Assembly (NCBI GenBank): GCA_012842745.1
Contig: DUSF01000017.1
Span: 1-64,000 of the forward strand
DNA length: 64,000 nt
Source of the DNA: Bacillus sp. (in: firmicutes)
GTDB lineage: Bacteria > Bacillota > Bacilli > Bacillales > Bacillaceae_J
Direction of reading: 5' to 3'
The notes under the pieces are model-generated. The model searched no databases, was not told where the DNA came from, and saw only the letters and a program-made list of their open reading frames with translations. Position numbers and translations under genes: made by a program. Below are positions 8,462 to 17,242 of this stretch, in pieces. The stretch's first letter is position 1. Every line of letters begins with the position of its first letter.

Positions 8462-8636
8462 CACTCAACATGGCTCGAGAGGACATGATGAATGTCATTT
8501 GAGTTTGTCCGTTCTCGGAAATATATCCACTGCGTTTTTAGAACTATCGGTAGACGGGAACATATCGACTATATCGTATAAAAGAAAGATGCGTCTTAAC
8601 TTCAAATTCAGATTGTGCCCATAATCTCATTACAAA
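8462..8636 (-). repeat. IS630 relic repeat, copy 2
   Basis: Diverged duplicate of 2463-2634 (see that entry). Only the middle portion of the transposase remains here; neither the N-terminal nor the SP.LN C-terminal region is found next to it. It lies 15 bp beyond the stop codon of the PLD-family gene. Confidence 0.75.
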
Positions 8637-8650
8637 TTGAAATTTGGCAA

Positions 8651-10309
8651 TCACTTTTTATTAGGTCTTCTTTTGATAAGCAACAATTTTTCCATATCTG
8701 CAAATAAAGAAGTATCTATTAATTCAAACATCATCCATTTTCCGTCATGATAGGTCTTGGTCTCATCATAGACTTTTTGCACTTCAAGGGAATAATTTTG
8801 TTTATCTGTTTCAAATTTTGTCCGTTCATGTTTTCCCAAAATAACCATAAAGCCAAAGCAATTTTCTTTCGCATATAATGCACAAAGCGTTTTTCCACAT
8901 CTGCGATATTTGTACTCATATTCCCATGCTTTGCCTCCATTGTTCCATAAATGTTCCATGTCATATTTTTGTTCAATCATGCCACATAATGCTGTCCAAA
9001 CTTCAAATAATGGTTTCCCGATTAAAGCAATCAAATCCTCACTTGTGGGTACTTTATCCATTATTAACTGTTGACGTGAATCATAATACTGTGTTTTAGG
9101 AAAAGACGGGGCAATCTCAATGGCTGCCATTGAACCTTTTAATACAAGGAAACCATTATCCATAATTATTCCTTTCGCCTTCGCTCCTCTAGCCGCATGA
9201 ATATAGAAATATCGTTCTTCCTCAATTGTCCAATTAACTTGAATATTGTTTTCTCTAACTCTTGACCTTTTACCGTAAAACGCCATCAAGCAAGCATTTT
9301 TAAAAGACTGCCATTGATTATCATTTAAATTTAAAATCTCATCCATCGTAAATCTTAAAATTTCACAATTGAAACTTTTAAAAATCCATTCTTCCGAATT
9401 TCCCCTTCGTTCTTCTGGCAATATTGAAACTAAATTTTCAACTTCTTCACTTGGATAAATTAATTGAACAAGATTTTCTTTGGTATATGGTAACAAAAAT
9501 AATCTGTAATTCATAATATTACAGGCTATATTTGCTTTATTATTATTCAATGAATAACGGAAAGCACATTGTTCCCTTACTTCTTCAGGGATGTTTCTTT
9601 TTATCATCTCATATACAATTCTTATTTTTTCGGCATTCTTTTCACTTAAATTACACTGCTTGATTACAATATTTAATGCTTCGATTTCATCTAATATTTC
9701 TGTTTCATTAATTGCATTAACTTTTGATTGCAATTGATGGCTCATTTTTGGATTAATAATTTTCTTATTAGCGGTATCCAATTCTTTTTTTACTGTTGAA
9801 GCCACTTCCTTTTTAGCACCAACAGTTAAAAGTTCATTTTCAATATTTAACAACAATTGCTGATCTACAATTCCAGCACGATCCCACAACGAAGATAAAT
9901 CTTGTGAAATCTGTTCAATTCCATCTTTAACTAAAACCCCATATTCGAGATTATGAAATAAGCCATTAGGTGTAAAATTAGCCGATGTAATAACAGCTTG
10001 TTTATTATCAAATAAATAAACTTTTGCATGTAGATTTGAAAAGTAGCGTATTTCAACATGATTTAGTTCCAGTAAATTGTAAATAGCATCTAAATCAGAT
10101 GCATTTGTGAGAAAATCATGCAAGGATAACCTAGTTAAAACTCTAATTTTCCCCACCCTAAAATCGGACATCTTTTTAATCAAAGAATTCATTGAGATAT
10201 AGGGTGCAACAATAAAAATTTCAACTTCCGATTGTTCAAATAGTTGTTCTAATTTTTCTCCAATATAATTATCATCATTTTTATGATTAGTTAAGAATTG
10301 TACAGTCAT
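8651..10309 (-). CDS. PLD-family nuclease-like protein with unknown C-terminal region
   Basis: The N-terminal third is a phospholipase D fold of the DNA-nuclease type: a single HKD motif HAKVYLFDNKQAVITSANFT (H94, K96, D101 from the chosen start) followed by N-x-E-x-G (HNLEYGVLV), as in Nuc/BfiI-like enzymes that dimerise to build one active site. About 400 further residues (helical region near 150-230, then a mixed domain) match nothing I know; they may recognise the target. The ATG at 10309 has GGAG eight bases upstream and is preferred over an ATG six codons earlier. It may be a defence or phage-borne nuclease. Confidence 0.7.
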   Translation of the reverse strand: MTVQFLTNHKNDDNYIGEKLEQLFEQSEVEIFIVAPYISMNSLIKKMSDFRVGKIRVLTRLSLHDFLTNASDLDAIYNLLELNHVEIRYFSNLHAKVYLFDNKQAVITSANFTPNGLFHNLEYGVLVKDGIEQISQDLSSLWDRAGIVDQQLLLNIENELLTVGAKKEVASTVKKELDTANKKIINPKMSHQLQSKVNAINETEILDEIEALNIVIKQCNLSEKNAEKIRIVYEMIKRNIPEEVREQCAFRYSLNNNKANIACNIMNYRLFLLPYTKENLVQLIYPSEEVENLVSILPEERRGNSEEWIFKSFNCEILRFTMDEILNLNDNQWQSFKNACLMAFYGKRSRVRENNIQVNWTIEEERYFYIHAARGAKAKGIIMDNGFLVLKGSMAAIEIAPSFPKTQYYDSRQQLIMDKVPTSEDLIALIGKPLFEVWTALCGMIEQKYDMEHLWNNGGKAWEYEYKYRRCGKTLCALYAKENCFGFMVILGKHERTKFETDKQNYSLEVQKVYDETKTYHDGKWMMFELIDTSLFADMEKLLLIKRRPNKK

Positions 10310-10382
10310 TCTGAAAACTCCAATCATTTACTGTGTGTAATATTATTTTCAACAATAACTGCAAAATCCCTTTCTTCATTTA

Positions 10383-11969
10383 TCAAAACAACAACTTCCT
10401 ATCATAAAACTTCAAACTCTTTACCGACTGTACTAATTGAACAGCACCATATAAACTATCTGGAGCATCGTCATGCTTGCAATGTTTGTTATAATCCTTT
10501 ATTTGGTTACTATACCTTATATTTGAAGTATTGAATAGAATGTGTCCCTTCTTCACATCTGGCTCTAAACTTATGATTCTCTCATGTTTCTGCCCTTTCG
10601 TTTGCACACTTTCAATCGGTAAATGAATCTTGGCTTTCCACAATTCCTCTTCAAATTTCTGCTTCATATAACTTTGTGCTTGGTTCGTTTCAAAGCCAAT
10701 TTTTTCAACAGGATATGTATTCAATTTATTAATCACTTCCTGAAATAAATCGTCAGGTAACATCTTATAAATACTGCCATCCACAACATATCGTTGCTTC
10801 GTTTTTCGATGTTGTCCTAATATCGTGATTGCTGAGTAATCATTTTTCTTCCCTGCTTTAATGGCTGGGTCAATATACATGACCACTTCCATTTCCTCAA
10901 ATTCAGGCAACTCACTCCAATACTCCAAGTTCTGAAATATGTAATCATCGGTTGACCGTGGATCATTCTGCATTTCCTTATAGAATGACTTATCACCCAT
11001 CGCTTGTTTCTTTTGCATCAAATAATAATAATCCAAATATTCATTCCATAAAATTTCTGTCCCCTCAAGCATCTCTTCTTTATGAGCATTAAAAAAAGAC
11101 AGGGCTGTGTTTATCCTGTCTAAGTCTGATAAATCATTATAAAGTTTCTCCCATTTAGACCAGAAATCATCTCGTTCTGACCATTGAATAATCGCTGCCT
11201 TCTTAATACTTCTAACACCTGGAATTCTTCCTTTTAACAAATCGGACATTAAATCTTCTTCATGCAGAATTGTACCGACAACAAGAATATTCGTATCCCT
11301 AGTGCCAATTGGAATAACTACATCCCGAAATGTTGATTTAACTTGTTCACGTTTTGTTTCCGATTTTGCGGTATCATCTTTAAGCAAGTCATCCAGTAAT
11401 ACTAGTGTTGGTCGATGATGTTTATAATGGACACCCCGAAGCGAGCCATCAATTCCACGAATCATTATGCAACTATCCAAGCCACTTCTAGACTTAATCC
11501 AAATCTCATTGTTGTTCCAGCGGTTGCCTTTCTGAATACCAAAATCATCAATGAACAATTGGTTATTTTCTAACTCATCCTTAATCATATCGAGAAATGG
11601 CAAAGCAATTTGTTCTGTTGCTGAAATGATCAATGTGAATTGTGATTTATCATAAAGTGTGGCATATAGCGGAAATAAAAAAGAATTAATCGTACTTTTG
11701 CCATGCTCACGAGGTAAGCCAAAAGCGTTGATTAATCCTTTGTTATTAAGCATATATCATAATTCTGTAAATAGTTCCTGATGGAATTGACCAAATTGGC
11801 GATCAAAGTATTTAGGAAAATAGCATAATGCAAAAAATTCAATGTCCAACTCACCAAGTAGTTTACGAAGTTCTAAGAATGAAAATTCTTCGATGAGTAG
11901 TTTGATTTTATCATTATTGAAATGCTTTTGAAGATATTGCTTGAGAAGTTGATGTCCATCATTTTTCAT
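10383..11969 (-). pseudogene. Phage terminase large subunit interrupted by TGA
   Basis: Terminase large subunit (packaging ATPase plus nuclease). The N-terminal 70 codons (11757-11969; FFALCYFPKYFDRQFGQFHQ is the usual adaptor region) end at an in-frame TGA (11757-11759). The same frame reopens two codons later and runs 456 residues with Walker A FGLPREHGKST, Walker B LVLLDD, nuclease motif YIDPA...DYSA, then GFETNQAQ and a terminal HDDAPDSL. Without the TGA the length (about 528) fits the family. The ATPase half alone lacks its N-terminal lid, so loss of function by nonsense mutation is the simplest reading. No portal or capsid genes follow. Confidence 0.75.
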
Positions 11970-12028
11970 AACGTATATGTCACCCCCATAATAAAAAACT
12001 CCTCCTAATGTAAAAATTAGAAAGAGTT

Positions 12029-12238
12029 TTAATGTACATATCCATTGACTTCATTGTTAATTCTTCGTGCCCAATATTCATCATCATAGTGCATAACATA
12101 CTCTGGATTTTCATTTAAAGTTTTTATAAAACTTGAATTCCCAACGATTTTTTCAGCTTCACCTAAATTACAGTTAAAAAGCATTGCATAAGATTCCACC
12201 ACATAATTTTTCATTTCTAAAATAGCTTGTTTACTCAT
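12029..12238 (-). CDS. Small partner of the DUF3990 gene (putative antitoxin)
   Basis: A 69-residue helical protein beginning MSKQAILEMKNYVVESYAML and ending in acidic and aromatic residues. It overlaps the DUF3990 gene end by eight bases and has its own ribosome site (GAGG seven bases before ATG). DUF3990 genes are often accompanied by small helical proteins such as DUF3791; this one is similar in size and helical character but I cannot confirm the family. The overlap suggests coupled translation and an antitoxin or immunity role. Confidence 0.5.
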   Translation of the reverse strand: MSKQAILEMKNYVVESYAMLFNCNLGEAEKIVGNSSFIKTLNENPEYVMHYDDEYWARRINNEVNGYVH

Positions 12239-12845
12239 TTATTACCTCACCCCACTTCATATATGAATAGCTTAAACAATTAATAGCTTCTGCTGTATGC
12301 AAAGAAACTTGATTGTACTTTTCTTTTGTAAATCTGTACGGCTGGATTCCCTTTTTAAATTCTTCCCAACTAATCAAACCCAAACTATACTTTTTAATCG
12401 TTGGAAACAAATTTGTATCTGCAACATCACCATAAACATAATCAAACATTTGATTCCAATTGTGATAATCAGATTTAACTTTATTTGCTCCTATACGATT
12501 ATTGTAAATAAATTCAGCCCATTTGTCACTAACATGGGTAAAATATTCACCAGTTAATTTTGACAATTTATGGTCATCTAAATTATACGCTATTACTAAA
12601 GGAACTGCAAACGCTCGCTCAATATGTGGATTGTTTTGTCTAATTTGTCTGATTTCATTATTGTAGACCCCTGTTTTAACTTCTGCAAATTTCATAGCCT
12701 GTTCAAAATTTAATGTAACATAAAAGCCCCTTCCAAAATCAGTGTTAGGATTACTTTTAGATAAATCAATCCCATTTTTTAAGCTATGAAAATGTTCTGA
12801 TACTGTACCATGATAGACGGTATTTGGCAATGTTATTTTAGTCAC
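12231..12845 (-). CDS. DUF3990 protein, ADP-ribosyltransferase-like
   Basis: The N-terminal VYHGTVSEH and TDFGRGFYVTLNFEQAMKFA motifs are characteristic of DUF3990, whose H/Y-x-G-T...G-x-G-F-Y-x-T pattern resembles the NAD-binding core of ADP-ribosyltransferases. The C-terminal half is helical (YGDVADTN then LISWEEFKKGI). I start it at a GTG (12845) seven bases after GGGG; a TTG seven codons upstream is possible. It is read with the following small gene as a putative toxin-partner module in a prophage-like setting. Catalytic activity is inference. Confidence 0.65.
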   Translation of the reverse strand: MTKITLPNTVYHGTVSEHFHSLKNGIDLSKSNPNTDFGRGFYVTLNFEQAMKFAEVKTGVYNNEIRQIRQNNPHIERAFAVPLVIAYNLDDHKLSKLTGEYFTHVSDKWAEFIYNNRIGANKVKSDYHNWNQMFDYVYGDVADTNLFPTIKKYSLGLISWEEFKKGIQPYRFTKEKYNQVSLHTAEAINCLSYSYMKWGEVINE

Positions 12846-13016
12846 TTTATAACCCCATTTCTCCAATACTATTCTAACATCTATAAATAATACGAACTAG
12901 CCAAATAGATTAATTTCCCCATAAAATCATCAAAAAAATTTTCACACCTGTTGCTACCAACCACTTTTTTCAAAATAGAAGCACCCCACCCCTAGAACAA
13001 AAAAAGAGTGGCTTGT

Positions 13017-13405
13017 TTACCACTCAATATGCTCTAGGGCTTGCTCAACTTCCTTTGCTGTTGTTACTGTATAGATATTCGTTGTCTGGATATTCGAATG
13101 TCCAAATATTTGTTGGATCGTGGTCAGTTCCACTTGTTGTTTCACCAAAGTATATCCCAGAGAGTGCCTTATTTGGTGCGGAGTTACCTTTATATTTGTC
13201 CTGTCACCGTAATATTTCAATATTAGGTTAATGGCATTCCGTTTCAATGCTCCACGTTGACCAATCAATAGGTGTTCTTCGTCTGTTATCGGTCTAACTG
13301 CTAAGTATTGCTCAATGGCTTTCCTTGCATCTTTATTCAATGGTAGTGTTCTTTTTACATTACCTTTGCTATCACTATTATAAATACAACAAATTAAGAA
13401 GATTC
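13017..13405 (-). pseudogene. C-terminal fragment of a tyrosine recombinase (integrase)
   Basis: Only the C-terminal catalytic half remains: VTPHQIRHSLG (H-x-x-R box), LTTIQQIFGHSNIQTT and the nucleophile region NIYTV. The first catalytic Arg region and the core-binding domain are missing. In-frame coding continues upstream of the first possible start (YNSDSKGNVKRTLPL is the K-beta-hairpin), then breaks by frameshift in 13390-13460. It is a non-functional remnant marking a former integrative element. Confidence 0.75.
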
Positions 13406-13460
13406 TGTATTTTTAACAGGTATACGTCCTTCCCAGATGTTAAACCCCTAGGATATTTAA

Positions 13461-14486
13461 CTATAAGATATTCAGGACAGATATTACTTTTCTCTTCTTT
13501 TGATTGATCCATTTTCTTGACATATCATGTGCTAAATTGTAGAAAACAATATCTCTTCTATTCTCTTTATCTCCTAGATATTGTATTGATAATGCTGTTT
13601 TTGGATATATAACGGTTACTAATAATGTCAGTTCTTTAATTTTTCTGATTACTGAATTATATATTGGGTTAACTTGGCTATCTGTATATAGTAAGTGCTG
13701 AATATGATTAACATCTGAATAGATTGTGATACTTCTAAGATGTATGTATTCGCTACGATTCTTTGTATCAACTAAATGATTCAGCGCATAAACTATAGCT
13801 AATAATTCTCCGTAAACGGAATTAACTGCCACTTCGACACTGAATACCTCTGATATAGTCCTTATTGACTGATTTTTGATAAAAACTAATCCAACACCAA
13901 TCTTTTCCTGACTATACATTGAACAATCACAAAAAATTTTCAAAATCCTATTATCCCAAGAAGGTCTTGCTCTACTTTTTCTGATTCCTATTATTATACT
14001 TTCATCATTCTTACTTGGGTTGATTATTTGTTCACACTTTTCGCAAATACAGTGTAAGTTTAATGGTGTTCTTTTCCCACCATCTCTACTTGATTTTATC
14101 ATTTCGATGTTATGACTCTCTTGTCCGCAAAATTGGCATCTGTAATCAGCTCTTGCTAATACTAAATCCCTTAGTTCTTCCTCATTAAATTGTTCAGAAA
14201 TAGTTGACTTATCTTTAATAATTGCTCTACCTTGTTTAACATACAGTTTGGCATCGCTAATTTTTATTTTCCGTTTTTTCCCATCCTTTGTTTCCAATGT
14301 TATGACACCTTTTAATCGTTTTGTTCTGCGATTATAAGTAACCCCTTTATATATAAACGTTGTATTTCGGCTAGTAATCTTACATATATTACAAATGCGT
14401 GACCTCGAAGAAGTAAATTGGCTAATAAGTCTGTTTTTATTACAATTTATACATTCTTTTCTAAACTTAAGTTTTTCTCTAATCAC
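13461..14486 (-). CDS. RNase HI-like protein with HNH-like zinc ribbon
   Basis: A 341-residue multidomain protein. Residues 13-37 hold two CxxC pairs (CINC, CNIC), a zinc ribbon. Residues about 120-160 form an HNH-like zinc ribbon (CQFC...IEMIKSSRDGG...NLHCICEKC), but the catalytic D-H of HNH nucleases is replaced by E-M. The C-terminal half (about 185-330) is RNase HI-like with all four acidic positions in context: FCDCS, YGELLAI, IYSDVNH and AHDMSRKW. It starts at GTG after GGATGGTGA. A basic segment ending VKQGRAIIKDK precedes the HNH ribbon. Function unknown; probably acts on RNA or RNA-DNA hybrids of a mobile element. It lies between the integrase fragment and the displaced methyltransferase end. 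Confidence 0.65.
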   Translation of the reverse strand: MIREKLKFRKECINCNKNRLISQFTSSRSRICNICKITSRNTTFIYKGVTYNRRTKRLKGVITLETKDGKKRKIKISDAKLYVKQGRAIIKDKSTISEQFNEEELRDLVLARADYRCQFCGQESHNIEMIKSSRDGGKRTPLNLHCICEKCEQIINPSKNDESIIIGIRKSRARPSWDNRILKIFCDCSMYSQEKIGVGLVFIKNQSIRTISEVFSVEVAVNSVYGELLAIVYALNHLVDTKNRSEYIHLRSITIYSDVNHIQHLLYTDSQVNPIYNSVIRKIKELTLLVTVIYPKTALSIQYLGDKENRRDIVFYNLAHDMSRKWINQKKRKVISVLNIL

Positions 14487-14909
14487 TGGTAATCACCATC
14501 CTACATAGTATGCGATACCTGTCGGTTTCCTTTTACCATTAATTGTAGCATGTTTTCACTAAGAAAAGTTTATTGGTTATATATAAAACAAAATTCATCT
14601 ACGAAAGCCTTATTTATATACCTCGTTTATCAGCTAGCGGCATTAAACATGCTTGCTAAAATTCAACATTACGTCTGATTGTTTTAATCAGTCATAACCA
14701 TGACAAAAAGCACCTACATTTCTGCAGATGCCTTTATCACAACTAAATTACAATTCCGCTTTTACTTTAATCTCATTTTTTGATCTGTATACTCGTCATG
14801 CTTTAGCACTACGGAACATTTTCTATATATCATAAGACGATGAAGGGGGATATATCCATCCTAACATCTAATTGTGAATTCTAAATCCTCTGTCCACTTT
14901 TAGAAAACG
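14487..14909. other. Intergenic, contains displaced methyltransferase 3' end
   Basis: No intact gene. The stretch 14704-14860 is a diverged copy of the end of the yfjO-like gene and its terminator (listed separately). The rest (14487-14703) is AT-rich with no supported feature. Confidence 0.6.
14704..14860 (-). pseudogene. Diverged duplicate of the yfjO-like 3' end
   Basis: This segment aligns with 17195-17360, the last codons and terminator of the intact 23S rRNA methyltransferase gene, at about 70% identity by eye with small gaps. Shared blocks include AAAAAGCACCTAC (14705-14717 and 17196-17208) and TAGCACTACG.AACATT. Translated on the minus strand it gives SVVLKHDEYTDQKM, matching [13 protein letters not shown] of the intact protein, then meets a stop. 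The likely explanation is a gene end displaced when an element integrated at the 3' end of this gene; a decayed gene duplicate is the alternative. Confidence 0.65.
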
Positions 14910-15179
14910 CTATTTCCTTTTTAAAGATTGTATTTCTAATTCTAAACATTCAATTTCTAGACATAATTTAGATTTTTCTAGACATAATTTTGTTTTTTCC
15001 AAATCACATTCTTCTTTTCTTAATTTTAAAATGTTTATTGAATTTTTTAAATGAACTAAAATTACAGCAAAAAGAAACAATATAACACCAAAAGCTAGAT
15101 AATCAATATAGCTAATATTCGAGAAATCAATTAATATAAAAGTAATTACAATCCATAAACTTAAGACAAAAATATGCAT
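14910..15179 (-). CDS. Small membrane protein with coiled coil
   Basis: An 89-residue protein with two predicted membrane segments (FVLSLWIVITFILID and YLAFGVILFLFAVILV) and a C-terminal charged helix containing an imperfect heptad repeat (LEKTKLCLEKSKLCLEIE). No homologue recognised. Composition and position suggest cargo of an eroded element between the displaced methyltransferase end and the ISL3 insertion. The opposite strand and flanks have no competing gene. Confidence 0.45.
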   Translation of the reverse strand: MHIFVLSLWIVITFILIDFSNISYIDYLAFGVILFLFAVILVHLKNSINILKLRKEECDLEKTKLCLEKSKLCLEIECLELEIQSLKRK

Positions 15180-15235
15180 TAGCTCACACCCCTATTAACA
15201 TATTATTCCACCCAAGTTTAATTATAACGTAATAT

Positions 15236-15243
15236 TCCAAATT
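15236..15243 (+). repeat. Target-site duplication, left (TCCAAATT)
   Basis: Eight bases immediately outside the left inverted repeat, identical to 16969-16976. Eight-bp duplications are the rule for ISL3 elements. Confidence 0.9.
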
Positions 15244-15323
15244 GGCTCTTACGACCTTTTGGGGAAGGCTCAAACTACACCTTTTGTGATATAATAATAG
15301 TAGCATGAAGGGAGGAATCTACC

Positions 15324-15794
15324 ATGATTGAAATCCTTCATAGACTTGATAGGAATTTGAAATTGTTATATTCATTTCAAGGGGAAAATCGCCTAACCCT
15401 TATTTTAGAACTTGAAACAAAATCGGCGGCTTGTCCTTATTGCGGTCATTTTTCTTCACGCCCCCATAGTTCCTACACTCGGTCCGTTCATGATTTACCA
15501 ATTCATGATCAAGAAATTTCTTTAATTATTCACTTGCATAAATGGTTCTGTGATCAAGAAAGTTGTCCTACTAAAGTCTTTACAGAACGGCTAAACTGGT
15601 TAAGCCCTTATCGCCGAAAGACCATTAGATTAGAAGAAACCTTGCGTACCCTAGCTTTCTCAATGAGTTGTCTTCAAGCTGAAAAAGTATGTCACCGTCT
15701 GCATATGCCAGCTAGTCATGATGCATTGCTAAATTTAATTAAAAGTACGGACATTCAATCTGAGCATGAAGATTCTCCCTTTTGTAGCTATTGA
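15324..15794 (+). CDS. ISL3 transposase, N-terminal part
   Basis: The first 156 codons encode the ISL3 zinc-binding and DNA-binding region: CPYCG near residue 38, CDQESC near 72, and the helix-turn-helix ending at HMPASHDALLNLI. Translation stops 29 bases after the downstream frame opens. The domain normally continues directly into the DDE domain of the next frame, so a single-base frameshift or a programmed shift separates them. The ATG follows GGGAGG. Confidence 0.85.
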   Translation: MIEILHRLDRNLKLLYSFQGENRLTLILELETKSAACPYCGHFSSRPHSSYTRSVHDLPIHDQEISLIIHLHKWFCDQESCPTKVFTERLNWLSPYRRKTIRLEETLRTLAFSMSCLQAEKVCHRLHMPASHDALLNLIKSTDIQSEHEDSPFCSY

Positions 15795-16896
15795 TGATTT
15801 TGCTTTTCGTAAGGGGAGCTACTATGGTACATTATTTTGTGATTTAAAAACGGGACAACCTATTGATTTACTTGAAACAAGAAAACAGGAAGAAGTAACG
15901 CAATGGATTAAAAACCATTCGACTATTATGTTTATGACAAGAGATGGTTCCACTATCTACCGAAAGGCCATTGATTCTGTTGAACGACCAATTGTGCAAG
16001 TCATGGATCGTTTCCATTTGCTTCAGAATCTTCATCGGTATATGGTAAACGCATTACAACGAATGCTCCCTCAACGTTGGGAAAAGATTGAACAAAAAAA
16101 TGAAGAAGCAGCTACAGAAAGAGATAATAAACAAGAATTCCCCCAACTAAATCCAAAACAAGAAAGGAAGTGGCAATTAATTCAGAACATCCAACTAGAT
16201 CATCAAGCTGGAATGTCTTTTCGTGGACTTTCAAAGAAATACAAAATAGATCGCAGAACAATCTCCAAGTATATAAAAATGGAGAGTTTCCCCATTCAGA
16301 AAAGAAGACCACATCCTTCAATGTTAAATCCTTATTTAGAAACTATTTACCAAATGGTAAGAAACCATTCAACCTCACGTCAAATCTATGAATATATAAA
16401 AAAGCAAGGATTTAAAGGTGGCTTTGATTCAGTCCGTCGACGGGTAACATCAATCCGTAAGGAAATGCTGAAGACAGATCAAGTTCCACCAATTGTAAAA
16501 TCTTGTCATCGGAAAGCTATTATGCATCTTTATTGGAAATTGCATCAACAATTATCCGATGAAGAACGTCAAAATCTTAATTATGCTCTAACCGCATTTC
16601 CTAACACTAAAGAACTATATGGATTTGTTCAATATTTTCGTGAAAATATAAACCAAAACGACTCCCAGTGCATTAAAAAACTTATTTCATCTATCAATAA
16701 CCACATCACTCCAGAAATTAAAAGTTTTATAAACTATTTATACAAGGAACTTGATTCAATAGTACTATCGATTCATTACACATACAGTAACGGAGCAATA
16801 GAAGGGCAGATCAATAGATTAAAGACCATTAAAAGGTTGCTCTACGGACGTGCAGGTTTTCGACTTCTTAGAAAACGAGTGTTATATAGATGGTAA
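15766..16896 (+). CDS. ISL3 transposase, DDE catalytic part
   Basis: Encodes the catalytic domain: FVAIDDFAFRKG (first Asp), VQVMDRFHLLQN (second Asp, D-x-F-H), a helix-turn-helix insertion GLSKKYKIDRRTISKYI, and YSNGAIEGQINRLKTIKR with the catalytic Glu. The C-terminus (YGRAGFRLLRKRVL) is complete. It opens with ATG in the -1 frame relative to the upstream part, without a clear ribosome site. Whether one protein is made by frameshifting or the transposase is dead cannot be told from sequence. Confidence 0.85.
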   Translation: MKILPFVAIDDFAFRKGSYYGTLFCDLKTGQPIDLLETRKQEEVTQWIKNHSTIMFMTRDGSTIYRKAIDSVERPIVQVMDRFHLLQNLHRYMVNALQRMLPQRWEKIEQKNEEAATERDNKQEFPQLNPKQERKWQLIQNIQLDHQAGMSFRGLSKKYKIDRRTISKYIKMESFPIQKRRPHPSMLNPYLETIYQMVRNHSTSRQIYEYIKKQGFKGGFDSVRRRVTSIRKEMLKTDQVPPIVKSCHRKAIMHLYWKLHQQLSDEERQNLNYALTAFPNTKELYGFVQYFRENINQNDSQCIKKLISSINNHITPEIKSFINYLYKELDSIVLSIHYTYSNGAIEGQINRLKTIKRLLYGRAGFRLLRKRVLYRW

Positions 16897-16968
16897 CGAT
16901 ATTCTAGAAAAATAATTTCTTTTCTTATAAAAGAACTCCTACATTTTCACCAAAGTATCGTAAGACCC

Positions 16969-16976
16969 TCCAAATT
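16969..16976 (+). repeat. Target-site duplication, right (TCCAAATT)
   Basis: Exact copy of 15236-15243 directly outside the right inverted repeat. Confidence 0.9.
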
Positions 16977-17200
16977 ACTCCACTATACATTGACATAAAT
17001 AGTATATTATTACCTTACAAAATTTTGACTACAAATTCCTGAAAACCTCTTCATTTTTCCTTGCAATGATTTATTTATATCCTCATCCTACTTTTCAATC
17101 CAAAAATAAAATGCTCTGGCAAGGGAATTCCAATTTTCGCCACCAATGTACAGCACCTGCTATTATCAAATTACTTTATTTAATATAATCAACATAAAAA

Positions 17201-17225
17201 GCACCTACCTTCATCAAGTAGATGC
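17201..17225 (-). terminator. Terminator of the yfjO-like gene
   Basis: Minus-strand hairpin GCATCTAC/GTAGGTGC followed by TTTTT, 18 bp past the stop codon. A diverged copy lies at 14705-14730. Confidence 0.8.
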
Positions 17226-17242
17226 CCTTTATCTTGCCTATA

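Larger units (their letters stand above)
15244..16968 (+). mobile_element. ISL3-family insertion sequence
   Basis: A 1,725-bp element. The left end GGCTCTTACGACCTTTTGG (from 15244) and the complement of the right end (16947-16968, GGGTCTTACGATACTTTGG) match at 18 of 22 positions. Perfect 8-bp direct repeats flank it, so the insertion is recent and has not rearranged. It carries an ISL3 transposase in two overlapping frames. Confidence 0.9.

Noticed and set aside
11757-11759. In-frame TGA in the terminase read as selenocysteine or programmed readthrough
   Set aside because: No SECIS-like hairpin is apparent and terminases have no selenocysteine; nonsense mutation is simpler.
15766-15794. Slippery heptamer for programmed frameshifting in the ISL3 transposase overlap
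   Set aside because: No X-XXY-YYZ heptamer or strong downstream stem is evident in the 29-base overlap, so frameshifting was not annotated.
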